Assembly: GCF_024346375.1 (NCBI RefSeq)
Contig: NZ_JAGQCV010000009.1
Span: 1-64,000 of the forward strand
Direction: 5' to 3'
Length of the DNA: 64,000 bases
Source: Synechococcus sp. ATX 2A4
GTDB taxonomy: Bacteria; Cyanobacteriota; Cyanobacteriia; PCC-6307; Cyanobiaceae
The notes below the pieces were generated by a model. The model ran no database searches. It saw only the letters and a list, made by a program, of their open reading frames with translations, and had not been told where the DNA came from. Shown here one piece after another: positions 9,788 to 20,589 of the stretch. Numbering within the stretch: position 1 is the stretch's first letter; each line of letters opens with the position of its first letter. Both the position numbers and the translations under genes were made by a program.

Positions 9788-10888
9788 ATGACAAACAGGG
9801 AATTGTCACCGGGGCCGAAGCTCCGTAGGGTGTCCCCAGACGTTGAGGTCCGGGCCGGCGTGCGATTTCACATCCAGCAGGAAAGCGACATCCCGGCGTC
9901 GACCCAGCTGTACAACCAGATCTGCTTCGCGATCGCGGCCCGTCACTACCCGCCGGGCCATCGCCTGCCGAGCACGCGGCAGCTGGCCATGCAGACCGGC
10001 CTGCACCGCAACACGATCAGCAAGGTCTACCGCCAGCTGGAGAACGACGGCGTCGTGGAGGCGATGGCGGGCTCCGGCATCTATGTGCGTGACCAGCAGA
10101 AGCCACGGGAGCTGAAGGCGCCACCTGGCCTGCGCAACCGCCTGCGGCCCGACATCGACCGCGAGGTGCGCCAGTGCGTCGATGGCCTGCTCAACGCCGG
10201 CTGCACGCTGCAACAGGCGCGGGAGCTGCTCACCCGCGAAATCGACTGGCGCCTGCGTTGCGGTGCCCGCGTGCTGGTGAGCACGCCGCGCGAAGACATC
10301 GGCGCCTCGCTGCTGATCGCCGAAGAACTGGTGCCCGTGCTGGAGGTGCCCGTTGAAGTGGTGCCAATGGAGGAGCTCGAGGCCGTGCTGGAGAGTTCGA
10401 GCAACGGCACGGTGGTCACCAGCCGTTACTTCCTCCAGCCCGTGGAGGAGCTGGCGCAGCGTTTCGGCGTGCGCGCCGTTGCCGTGGATCTCAACGACTT
10501 CCGCCACGAGCTCGATCTGCTCAAGGAGCTGCGCACCGGCAGTTGCGTGGGCCTGGTGAGCATCAGCCCTGGCATCCTGCGGGCCGCAGAGGTGATCCTG
10601 CACAGCATGCGCGGCAACGAGCTCCTGGTGATGACCGCCAATCCCGACGTGGGCAGCCGTCTGCTGGCCCTGCTGCGGGCCGCCAGCCACGTGCTCTGCG
10701 ACCGGCCCAGCCTGCCCTTGGTGGAGCAGACCCTGCGCCAGAACCGCGCCCAGCTGATGCGGCTGCCGCAGGTGCACTGCGCCCAGAGCTACCTGGGGGC
10801 CTCCACCATCGATCTGCTGCGGAAGGAAATCGGCCTCAGCGGCCAGCGCGAGGGCTACGCCGACCCTGAAACCATGCAGGTGGGATGA
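9788..10888 (+). CDS. GntR-family transcriptional regulator with large C-terminal domain
   Basis: A winged-helix DNA-binding domain (PASTQLYNQI, then PPGHRLPSTRQLAMQTGLHRNTISKVYRQLENDGVVEAMAG split around helix-turn-helix) is followed by about 260 residues unlike the common FadR, HutC or MocR effector domains. The C-terminal part has alternating hydrophobic strands (GTVVTSRYFL, SCVGLVSIS, LLVMTANPDVG) like a periplasmic-binding or Rossmann-type sensor. The ATG at 9788 is used, but GTG codons at 9830 and 9860 are in frame and the last lies right before the conserved region. The stop overlaps the cysE start (ATGA), so the regulator and serine acetyltransferase are translationally coupled. Its ligand is unknown; cysteine-related control is inference. 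Confidence 0.87.
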   Translation: MTNRELSPGPKLRRVSPDVEVRAGVRFHIQQESDIPASTQLYNQICFAIAARHYPPGHRLPSTRQLAMQTGLHRNTISKVYRQLENDGVVEAMAGSGIYVRDQQKPRELKAPPGLRNRLRPDIDREVRQCVDGLLNAGCTLQQARELLTREIDWRLRCGARVLVSTPREDIGASLLIAEELVPVLEVPVEVVPMEELEAVLESSSNGTVVTSRYFLQPVEELAQRFGVRAVAVDLNDFRHELDLLKELRTGSCVGLVSISPGILRAAEVILHSMRGNELLVMTANPDVGSRLLALLRAASHVLCDRPSLPLVEQTLRQNRAQLMRLPQVHCAQSYLGASTIDLLRKEIGLSGQREGYADPETMQVG

Positions 10889-11709
10889 GCAGCGCAACGC
10901 CCTCCTCACCCGGCTCGATCGGGCGGTTGCTGCGTGCGATCGGCGCCGATCTGCGCATGATCAAGGAGCGCGACCCGGCCGCGCGCGGCACAGTGGAGAT
11001 CCTGCTCTGCTATCCGGGCTTCCACGCCCTGGTGCTGCACCGCTTCAGCCACCGCCTGTGGCGGCTGGGCCTGCCGCTGCTGCCACGGCTGCTCTCCCAG
11101 GTGGGGCGCACCCTCACCGGCGTGGAGATCCACCCGGGCGCGCAGATCGGCCATGGGGTCTTCATCGACCACGGCATGGGCGTGGTGATCGGGGAAACGG
11201 CCGTGATCGGCCACCGTTGCCTGCTGTTTCAGGGGGTCACCCTCGGCGGCACGGGCAAGGAACACGGCAAGCGCCACCCCACGCTCGGCGAGAACGTGGT
11301 GGTGGGGGCAGGAGCGCAGGTGCTCGGCGCCATTGTGGTGGGATCGAATACCCGCATCGGCGCAGGCTCGGTGGTGCTCCGCGATGTGGCGCCCGACAGC
11401 ACGGTGGTGGGCGTTCCCGGCCGGGTGGTGCATCAATCGGGCGTGCGAATCGATCCCCTCGCCCACTCGCAGCTGCCGGATGCGGAAGCCAGGGTGATTC
11501 GCAACCTGATGGAGCGCATCGACTCGCTCGAAGGTGAGGTGGGGCGCCTGCAGAACTGCCTGCGGGAAGTGGCCGCCGGCCGCCCCCTGCAGGACACTTG
11601 CAGCGGCAAGGCGCAGAACCTCAGGGACCGCGAGATCCTTGAGTTTCTGGGCGACGGCCCCGGGGATGGGCCTGCCGGCGGGCTATTGACGACGTCGGCA
11701 GAGGACTGA
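10885..11709 (+). CDS. cysE: Serine O-acetyltransferase
   Basis: The 274-residue enzyme makes O-acetylserine from serine and acetyl-CoA, the committed step of cysteine synthesis. It has an N-terminal helical region and a left-handed beta-helix of hexapeptide repeats (GVEIHPGAQIGHGVFIDHG..., GETAVIG, VVVGAGAQVLG). HGMGVVIGE and GVTLGGTGKEHGKRHP are the active-site blocks with the catalytic His residues. A C-terminal extension of about 80 residues after GVPGRVV is unusual for short bacterial CysE and partly predicted as a helix. It begins in an ATGA overlap with the GntR-type regulator. Confidence 0.96.
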   Translation: MSSATPSSPGSIGRLLRAIGADLRMIKERDPAARGTVEILLCYPGFHALVLHRFSHRLWRLGLPLLPRLLSQVGRTLTGVEIHPGAQIGHGVFIDHGMGVVIGETAVIGHRCLLFQGVTLGGTGKEHGKRHPTLGENVVVGAGAQVLGAIVVGSNTRIGAGSVVLRDVAPDSTVVGVPGRVVHQSGVRIDPLAHSQLPDAEARVIRNLMERIDSLEGEVGRLQNCLREVAAGRPLQDTCSGKAQNLRDREILEFLGDGPGDGPAGGLLTTSAED

Positions 11710-11780
11710 ACGGCGGCCAGCGCCGACCGACCACTGGACCGCCGGCCATGCGCTGAGGAACCGAGATACGGCCCTGGGGT

Positions 11781-14621
<2,841 letters not shown>

Positions 14622-14951
14622 GGAAACGGCCACCTGATTGGAAGAACCCTATCACCGCCAACAGGCGGTCGTTGGCCAAGAAACGTGCCAGGGCAAGGGG
14701 TTTGGCCGATCAAAGAGCACGGGGGTAGGGTTGGGGCAAGGCCAGTCACGGCCCGCAGCAGGCCAGCGCCGATGGGCCTCCATCTCAAGGCTCTGCTGGT
14801 CCGCAGCACGGCAGCCAGCCCATCGCCAGCCCTTGAAACGGTCGTTCACCAAGCAGGCGCCCAGCCCATCTCCGGCAAGGCCACCCGCACCACTCCTTCC
14901 GGGCTGTGGTGCCCCATACCCATCCGGCCGCTCTCAGGGACAAGGGCCAGC
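14622..14951. other. Divergent intergenic region between secA and the GNAT gene
   Basis: A stretch of 330 bp with no gene that I can support. It must hold the secA promoter (reverse strand) and the promoter of the acetyltransferase (forward strand). Open frames run across it on both strands but have high Pro/Ser/Arg content and no recognisable family. A weak GATAGG -10-like element lies on the reverse strand shortly upstream of secA; no convincing -35 is paired with it. Confidence 0.5.
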
Positions 14952-15401
14952 ATGAGCGCTCCGGTGCGGATCGAATGCCACCGGCCGGGCGCTCCCGGTC
15001 TGCGCCGGCTGCGGCTGGATCAGGTGAAGCAACTGCTCGACCAGCACAGCTTCTGGGCGCAGGGGCGCGAGCGGGCGGAGCTGAAGCGCATGCTGAGCGG
15101 CAGCCAGGCGGTGGTCACGGCCTGGCGGGCTCGCCAGCTGGTGGGCATCGGCCGGGCCACCAGCGATGGCGCTTATCGCGCGGTGCTCTGGGATGTGGTG
15201 GTGTCGAGCGACCACCAGGGCCAGGGGATCGGCAGAAGGATCGTGGAGACGCTGCTCTCCAGTCCAGCGCTGGCCGGTGTGGAGCGGGTGTATCTGATGA
15301 CCACCAACAGCTCCGGCTTCTACCGGCAGCTGGGCTTCAACGCAGCTGACAGCCAGGAACTGCTGTTGTGGCAGCCGTTCTCGGGTTCTGAAAGCGGATG
15401 A
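14952..15401 (+). CDS. GNAT N-acetyltransferase, plastid NSI/SNAT-like
   Basis: A 149-residue acetyl-CoA-dependent N-acetyltransferase. The acetyl-CoA-binding motif A is WDVVVSSDHQGQGIGRRIVE with the Q/RxxGxG/A pattern, and motif B ends in SSGFYRQLGF. The WDVVV lead-in and overall order resemble the plastid acetyltransferases (NSI/GNAT2, also studied as serotonin acetyltransferase) and their cyanobacterial homologues; this is by pattern memory only. Substrate is unknown. The last codons (AGC GGA TGA) lie inside the acceptor stem of the convergent tRNA-Gly gene. Confidence 0.85.
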   Translation: MSAPVRIECHRPGAPGLRRLRLDQVKQLLDQHSFWAQGRERAELKRMLSGSQAVVTAWRARQLVGIGRATSDGAYRAVLWDVVVSSDHQGQGIGRRIVETLLSSPALAGVERVYLMTTNSSGFYRQLGFNAADSQELLLWQPFSGSESG

Positions 15402-15464
15402 AGAGATTCGAACTCTCGACCCTCTCCTTGGCAAGGAGATGCTCTACCACTGAGCTACATCCGC
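15394..15464 (-). tRNA. tRNA-Gly (anticodon GCC)
   Basis: The reverse strand folds into a full cloverleaf of 71 nt. The acceptor arms GCGGATG and CATCCGC pair perfectly. The D arm has GCTC and GAGC, the anticodon stem is TCTCC/GGAGA around loop TTGCCAA, and the T arm is GAGAG/CTCTT around TTCGAAT. Anticodon GCC reads GGC and GGU. The 3' CCA is not encoded. The 3' end overlaps the last 8 bp of the acetyltransferase gene on the other strand. The 5' end faces the gene-poor start of the glycan island. Confidence 0.97.
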
Positions 15465-16344
15465 GCTTCGGCACCGGGCCGACTCGGACAGCATGGACCA
15501 CAGGGCTGCCCTTGGTCAAACCGCAGCCGCCAGGGACACGGGTCGAGGGACGTGGAGACAGCACTCCGAAGCTGACGGGGCCGGTACCTACGGCTGGCAC
15601 CCCTCCCAATGCTGCCCCCCCTTCCGGGCGACCACCACTGGCCTGGCCAAAACCGCACAGCCTAACTGTCGACCGCAGGAACAAGAACGTGTGATTGAGC
15701 GCTGATGAAACGGAGCAGCAATTCGCTGGGAACGAAGGTGGATGCCATACCACCAGGCCTGGGCACCGACCACTGACAAACGCCGTGCTGGGCACCGGAG
15801 CCATGGCACACAACGCTCATCTGGATCTGACCAACGCGAACAATCCCATGCAAACGGAATGCAGCAATGAGTCGGCCGGGTCTACACGGCAGGACTGGAC
15901 GCATCCACAGGCGAGAAGGAAAGCGTGGATGCAGCCGTCACCACAACAAGCCGCCAATGGGTACCCCATCGATCGGTCACAGCTGCAAATGGAGAGAATC
16001 GGCGAACGGCACACCTGGAACACTGACCGCAGTTGCGAACGCAACGTTGGCATGAGAGCCGCAAAGACATCCGTACCGATACCTCAGAAGTTGCAAGTAG
16101 AGGCTTGGAGATACACCGCATCAATCCAATCTGGTCTTGCAAGGAAAGCGGCAAGCGAAATGCGGTCCATCACATCTTCATCAGGCCCCTGTCGAGTTCC
16201 CTTAGCCGGCCAGCCGGTGCCACCTTGAGTACTGAACACAGCGAGGCATCATCTCCGAAGCGACACAGATGAACCAAGAACAAGCACGACGAGAAACGGG
16301 TGCAGAATAGGAACTGGAGCCGAGACTGCATTAAACTAAATGCG
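15465..16344. other. Gene-poor region between tRNA-Gly and the glycan island
   Basis: About 880 bp without a supportable gene. Base composition shifts from GC-rich near the tRNA to clearly more A/T-rich toward the island. Open frames of 60-180 codons exist on both strands, for example 15695-16228 on the forward strand. Their predicted proteins are rich in Gln, Ser, Thr, Arg and Cys, lack hydrophobic cores and match no family I know. No tmRNA, SRP RNA, 6S or RNase P signature was recognised. It may be a decayed remnant or hold unknown small RNAs. The wzm promoter must lie at its right end. Confidence 0.45.
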
Positions 16345-17148
16345 ATGACGATCCGTTTCCCACGCGCCCTATGGCAAAACCGCGAGCTTTGCTGGCGCCT
16401 CGCCGAGCGGGAAGTCCTCGGTCGCTACAGGGGATCCTTGCTTGGCCTGGCTTGGAGCTTCCTCACGCCGCTGGCCATGCTGGCAGTTTATACATTCGTC
16501 TTTTCCCAGGTTTTCAAGGCACGTTGGGGCACGTTGGAGAACCAAGGCCCACTGGGTTTTGCCGTGAATCTCTTCGCAGGATTGATTGTATTTAACCTGT
16601 TTGCCGAATGTGCCAATCGGGCGCCCACGCTGGTGCTAGCCAATCCCAGCTATGTGAAAAAGATCGTATTCCCACTCGAGATTCTTGCCGGAGTAAGCGT
16701 AGGCAGTGCCGGTTTCCACGCCCTCACCAGCCTGGTTGTACTGGCAATCTTTGAGTTGATCGCCTTTCGTGGCCTACCCTATACCTTCATTTGGCTACCA
16801 CTTGTTTGGGTGCCACTCATCCTAGGATGTCTTGCATTCACCTGGGTGATTGCCGCCTTGGGAGTGTTCCTACGCGACATTGGCCAGCTTGTAGGCGTGA
16901 TCGTAAGCATGCTGATGTTTCTCAGTCCGGTATTTTTTCCGGTATCGGCACTTCCCCTTCAGTGGCAACCGATCCTCACATTAAATCCACTGGCCCAAGT
17001 AATTGAACAAACTCGCATGGTGGTGATCGCGGGAGAGCATCCTCAGGCCAGCTATTTGATTGCAGGCACTCTCATTGCGGGCTTGGCTTGCGAATTGTCC
17101 TTTCGTCTGTTTCAAAAAACAAAACGAGCCTTTGCAGATGTCATGTAA
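16345..17148 (+). CDS. wzm: ABC-2 type polysaccharide export permease (Wzm-like)
   Basis: A 267-residue permease with about six membrane helices. The N-terminal amphipathic part (LAEREVLGRYRGSLLGLAWSF) is typical of Wzm/TagG/KpsM proteins that pass lipid-linked polysaccharide across the plasma membrane. It also shows the family pattern NPSYVKKIVFPLEIL in the first cytoplasmic loop. The ATG at 16345 is used; an in-frame ATG 15 codons upstream is outside the conserved region. It should pair with the Wzt-type ATPase at 17900, though the two are separated by a 751-bp gap, which is odd since these genes usually overlap. Confidence 0.9.
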   Translation: MTIRFPRALWQNRELCWRLAEREVLGRYRGSLLGLAWSFLTPLAMLAVYTFVFSQVFKARWGTLENQGPLGFAVNLFAGLIVFNLFAECANRAPTLVLANPSYVKKIVFPLEILAGVSVGSAGFHALTSLVVLAIFELIAFRGLPYTFIWLPLVWVPLILGCLAFTWVIAALGVFLRDIGQLVGVIVSMLMFLSPVFFPVSALPLQWQPILTLNPLAQVIEQTRMVVIAGEHPQASYLIAGTLIAGLACELSFRLFQKTKRAFADVM

Positions 17149-17899
17149 GCGTCTCTCGAAAGCGTCTTTAGTTCTCCCAATGACTGCAGGCAAACAGACT
17201 GGAAGCCATTATCAGTACTGACCTATGCTTATCCAGCCGAACACTCTGATCTTCAAGACATTGCAAAGCTCCTCACGGTCTAGTGTCTCAAGCTCAGATC
17301 AACGGGAGCACGAGCAAACATACTCATCACGTCCTTGATCCACGTATGAGCGCACCACGCCAAGTCGAGCAGAACGATCCGAAGCCGCATGCGGGGCCAA
17401 AATCTCCGCCGGCATGATGGCTTCAACCGCTGCGGTAGAATCGGGAGACCACCAACATCCGCACTTGTGCAGATGGAGTTTTGATCACCGGCAACCCTCA
17501 GCTTGGTGAACTCCTTTCCACCAGTTTTTTGGTGCTCCCCACTTTTCAAGTCAGTCTTGAATCCCCAGTTCTCCACTCTCACCAAGTGATCGTCCCCAAG
17601 GAGGCGAACCCCATGCCTTTCATTGGTGTCGTCTTCCTTGGCCGGAGGAGATCACTTTTTATAGCGGACGCTTCTTCAAGCATTCGCACAAGCCGTCACG
17701 CAGAAAAGCACTTTACGGGTCGCTTGCTGACTCCAAATAGTCCTCTATCACACCACTCATATCAAATCAGCTGGCCTTGCCTCCGGCAGCCAGCACAGCC
17801 GTACCATCACTCAGCTGTCAAATGGGCAGACGGAATGGCCTTCAGCCATACCGATCAAGCCCATGGAGGAAGCATGCAGGTCGTGCAGGGGGAAGTGAA
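17149..17899. other. Gene-poor spacer splitting wzm from wzt
   Basis: About 750 bp, AT-rich for this genome, with no gene I can support. Two open frames exist: a 140-codon forward frame (17481-17903) ending right at the wzt start, and a 101-codon reverse frame (17280-17585). Neither product resembles a known family, although the reverse one has a basic C-terminal half (RRRFWPRMRLR) that could be a transposase relic. No terminal inverted repeats or target duplications were found by eye. A degraded insertion or a lost gene is the simplest reading. Confidence 0.4.
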
Positions 17900-19264
17900 G
17901 TGATCCGCCACACTGACAGCGGCAAGATCAGTGGATCAACGGCCATCAGGGTGAACGAGCTCGGCAAGTGCTATCACATGTATGACGAGCCCATTGATCG
18001 GCTGAAACAAGCTGTCTTTCGAGGGCGGAGAACATACTATGGGGAATTCTGGGCGCTCAGAAATGTTTCATTTGAGATTCTCCAAGGCGAAGCCTTCGGG
18101 ATCGTCGGGCGCAATGGAAGCGGCAAAAGCACGCTCCTCCAGTTGATCTGCGGAACGCTCACACCAACCGAAGGAGAGGTTGAAGTGAATGGAAGAGTTG
18201 CTGCCCTGCTCGAGCTTGGGAGCGGCTTCAATCCTGACTTCACCGGCCTGGAAAACATCTATCTGAATGCGTCCCTCTTCGGGCTTTCAAGAGATGATGT
18301 GAATGCACGCCTTGATGCAATTATCGGCTTCGCGGATATCGGTGAATTTCTAGGTCAACCCGTAAAGACTTACTCCAGTGGAATGGTAGTCAGGCTTGCT
18401 TTCAGCGTGCTGGCTCATGTGAATCCAAGCATCCTCATCGTGGATGAGGCTCTCTCCGTTGGAGATATCTTTTTTCAGCAGAAATGCTACAGGAAGATCA
18501 GGGAAGGCCTGGATTCAGGCCTCACGTTGCTTTTCGTAAGTCACGATGAAGCAACACTGAAATCCTTCTGTGGAAGTGGCTTGCTGTTACGCAAAGGGTG
18601 TTGTGATTATGTTGGAGAGATCGAAGAATGCACACGTCGTTATCTAAGTTCTGCTCGCTCAGGAGCTTCTGATCAGGAGATGGACGTCCTCCCATCACAG
18701 GCAGCACCGTCGCCGCGATTGGGCAGCACCCTCAAGCAAGCTTGCTCAATCACAGTCTCTGGTGCTAGGCGAACAAACCTAGACCTCGGCACTGGCAAGG
18801 TGACTATCACAGACTTCTGGTATGAGAGTGAAGATAGCGTCCAACGCTTGAGCTGCCTAGATGCCCAAGATCCGATCATTTTTCACGTAAAGATGAAGGC
18901 CAATACATCAATCCAGAATCCGTGCTTCGGGTATATGCTGAAAAACAGCAACGGTCTGTGCGTGTTTTCGATCGAAAGCGATTCCCTGCTTCACTCACTT
19001 GAAAGCTTGCCCCCACTTGAGGCGGAAACCCACTATCTGCTGAGGATGACGTTCCAACTACCTCCTCTGAAAAGCGGGGAGTACACCATTGACTTGGCGT
19101 TGGCCGATGGACTGGGAGTCAACCACCAGCAATGCCATTGGACGTACGATAGTCACTTGTTCTCTGTCGTTAATCCCAACCTCTCCAATGGGTGCGTCGG
19201 TTCGAATGCAACCATTTTTTCTCTAGCTTCCATCCCTGCATCCAGCCCCACGACTTCGTCATGA
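17900..19264 (+). CDS. wzt: ABC transporter ATPase for polysaccharide export with C-terminal sugar-recognition domain (Wzt-like)
   Basis: A 454-residue ATPase. The nucleotide-binding domain has Walker A GRNGSGKST (70-78), the Wzt-type signature YSSGMVVRLAFS (158-169), Walker B ILIVDEALSVGD (178-189) and H-loop SHD (214-216). From about residue 290 to 450 a second, mostly beta domain follows (VTITDFWYES, DPIIFHVKMKAN, FGYMLKNSNGLCVF). That matches the C-terminal carbohydrate-binding domain of E. coli O8/O9a Wzt, which recognises the modified non-reducing end of the O-chain. Start GTG at 17900 has GGGGG upstream. The stop overlaps the methyltransferase start (ATGA). The symbol is by family resemblance. 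Confidence 0.9.
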   Translation: MIRHTDSGKISGSTAIRVNELGKCYHMYDEPIDRLKQAVFRGRRTYYGEFWALRNVSFEILQGEAFGIVGRNGSGKSTLLQLICGTLTPTEGEVEVNGRVAALLELGSGFNPDFTGLENIYLNASLFGLSRDDVNARLDAIIGFADIGEFLGQPVKTYSSGMVVRLAFSVLAHVNPSILIVDEALSVGDIFFQQKCYRKIREGLDSGLTLLFVSHDEATLKSFCGSGLLLRKGCCDYVGEIEECTRRYLSSARSGASDQEMDVLPSQAAPSPRLGSTLKQACSITVSGARRTNLDLGTGKVTITDFWYESEDSVQRLSCLDAQDPIIFHVKMKANTSIQNPCFGYMLKNSNGLCVFSIESDSLLHSLESLPPLEAETHYLLRMTFQLPPLKSGEYTIDLALADGLGVNHQQCHWTYDSHLFSVVNPNLSNGCVGSNATIFSLASIPASSPTTSS

Positions 19265-20589
19265 CGCGGCAAGAATCCACCGACTGGCTCCATGGCTCCA
19301 TCAATACGTATGGGGCTGGTGACCTGATCAGCGATTGCCTTGTTGCGTACGGGGAGTGGGCGCGAACAGAGGTTGAGTTCATCTGCAACCATCTTCTGCC
19401 CCCACAAGGAACCTTCATTGATGTGGGTGCCTTCATTGGCACCCACTCCATTCCATTCGCACTGCACGTAGGCAACGGTGGAAAGGGGATCGCCTTTGAA
19501 CCCAATAGCCCCTCATTCTCCTTGCTAACTGCCAATCTTCAGAAGGCAGGATTGCAGAACGTGACGGCCTACAACATGGCGGCCAGCCATTCCTCAGGCA
19601 TCGCGTTCAGTTTATTCTCTGATCCGGTAAACCTCGGACACACCGCTCTTCATCAAGTCATTAATACTTCAACGCCAGCAAATGGAGAGCAATCTTTTTG
19701 CCTAGGGCAGGCCATTGATGATCTCCATCTGGATCATGTCGATCTTATCAAGGTGGATGCAGAAGGCATGGAGAGAAGCGTTCTCAGTGGATGCTTGGGG
19801 TTAATCAAAAATTGCAAGCCCAACATTTTTCTGGAACTCAACAGCCTTGAAGAGCACGCTTTTGTCTTTGAATTGGCAAAGACGTTTAACTATGCAGTGC
19901 ATGGAGTTCGTACGCTTGCTTTCAGCCCTTCAAATCACAAACACAACCTGATCAACGATCTATTGGGAGGTGGCGCAGAGCTAGGCATTGTCCTGTCGAC
20001 CCAAAGTCTGCCACGGATCGGCAGTGCCCCTGAGGATGCTTTAATTGTTCAGCCCCTCAAGGATCTTGATGAGCTAGGCATCTTTCTTTTATCCAAGCCT
20101 CAATACAGATCCAAGCTACTGACAGGCGCGCTGCCAGAATTTCTCGGAACAACAGATTACTTGTCTACCTCATCCACTTTTCTTGAAACCCAAGCACTCA
20201 CCGACCGCTCTCATCGGCTGGATGCAGAGAGGATTCAAGCCGTCGAAAGTGCCTCTCAGCTGACAGAGGAGCTGAATAGGACCCGAGAAAGTGCTGGTCT
20301 GCTGACGGAAGAACTGAGTAGGATCAGAGAAAATGCCTCTCTGCTAAAGGAGAAGCTGAGCAAAGCCCTTGAAGATGCTCGCCAGGCCCAGAATGAAATG
20401 AGGATGGCTCAATCAATTGAGAAGGACACGGCAAGGATGTTGGCTGAAGTGCGAGCAGAGCTTGAAGATCTGGCACACATCAGTGGCCAACAACTGCTAG
20501 AACTCAATGAGATCAGATCCAGCCGCTCATGGGCATTGACAAGTCCATATCGGAAGATCGCAACACTCATCCGAGGCTTGATCCGGTGA
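19261..20589 (+). CDS. FkbM-family methyltransferase with C-terminal coiled coil
   Basis: A 442-residue protein. The SAM-binding motif is FIDVGAFIGTHS (52-63) with the acidic ribose-binding Glu in AFEPN (78-82). DLIKVDAEGME (161-171) is the FkbM hallmark. The methyltransferase fold ends near 240. A linker leads to a long coiled coil (about 300-420) that contains three 14-residue tandem repeats (329-370). The last residues, SRSWALTSPYRKIATLIRGLIR read as an amphipathic basic helix, could dock to the membrane. It sits in ATGA overlap with wzt and GTGA overlap with the next glycosyltransferase. It probably O-methylates a sugar of the exported chain; a chain-length role is inferred. Confidence 0.85.
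   Translation: MTRQESTDWLHGSINTYGAGDLISDCLVAYGEWARTEVEFICNHLLPPQGTFIDVGAFIGTHSIPFALHVGNGGKGIAFEPNSPSFSLLTANLQKAGLQNVTAYNMAASHSSGIAFSLFSDPVNLGHTALHQVINTSTPANGEQSFCLGQAIDDLHLDHVDLIKVDAEGMERSVLSGCLGLIKNCKPNIFLELNSLEEHAFVFELAKTFNYAVHGVRTLAFSPSNHKHNLINDLLGGGAELGIVLSTQSLPRIGSAPEDALIVQPLKDLDELGIFLLSKPQYRSKLLTGALPEFLGTTDYLSTSSTFLETQALTDRSHRLDAERIQAVESASQLTEELNRTRESAGLLTEELSRIRENASLLKEKLSKALEDARQAQNEMRMAQSIEKDTARMLAEVRAELEDLAHISGQQLLELNEIRSSRSWALTSPYRKIATLIRGLIR
20245..20370 (+). repeat. Three 42-bp tandem repeats encoding 14-residue coiled-coil units
   Basis: Units at 20245-20286, 20287-20328 and 20329-20370 translate to ESASQLTEELNRTR, ESAGLLTEELSRIR and ENASLLKEKLSKAL. A fourth, degraded unit (EDARQAQNEMRMAQ) follows to 20412. 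Each is exactly two heptads, so gain or loss of a unit keeps the coiled-coil register. DNA identity between units is high at first and second codon positions, and the third unit is more diverged. Confidence 0.85.

Noticed and set aside
15337-15813. 158-codon reverse frame running across tRNA-Gly
   Set aside because: It would translate through a tRNA gene and has no family.
15695-16228. Open frame of 177 codons in the gene-poor region beside tRNA-Gly
   Set aside because: The product is rich in Gln, Arg, Ser, Thr and Cys with no hydrophobic core or known motif, and other frames of similar quality overlap it.
17280-17585. 101-codon reverse frame with a basic end, possible transposase relic
   Set aside because: No DDE or HUH motif and no terminal repeats, so I do not call it a mobile element.
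17481-17903. 140-codon forward frame ending at the wzt start
   Set aside because: No family resemblance and no ribosome-binding site; it seems to be chance coding in an AT-rich spacer, though it is noted in the spacer entry.
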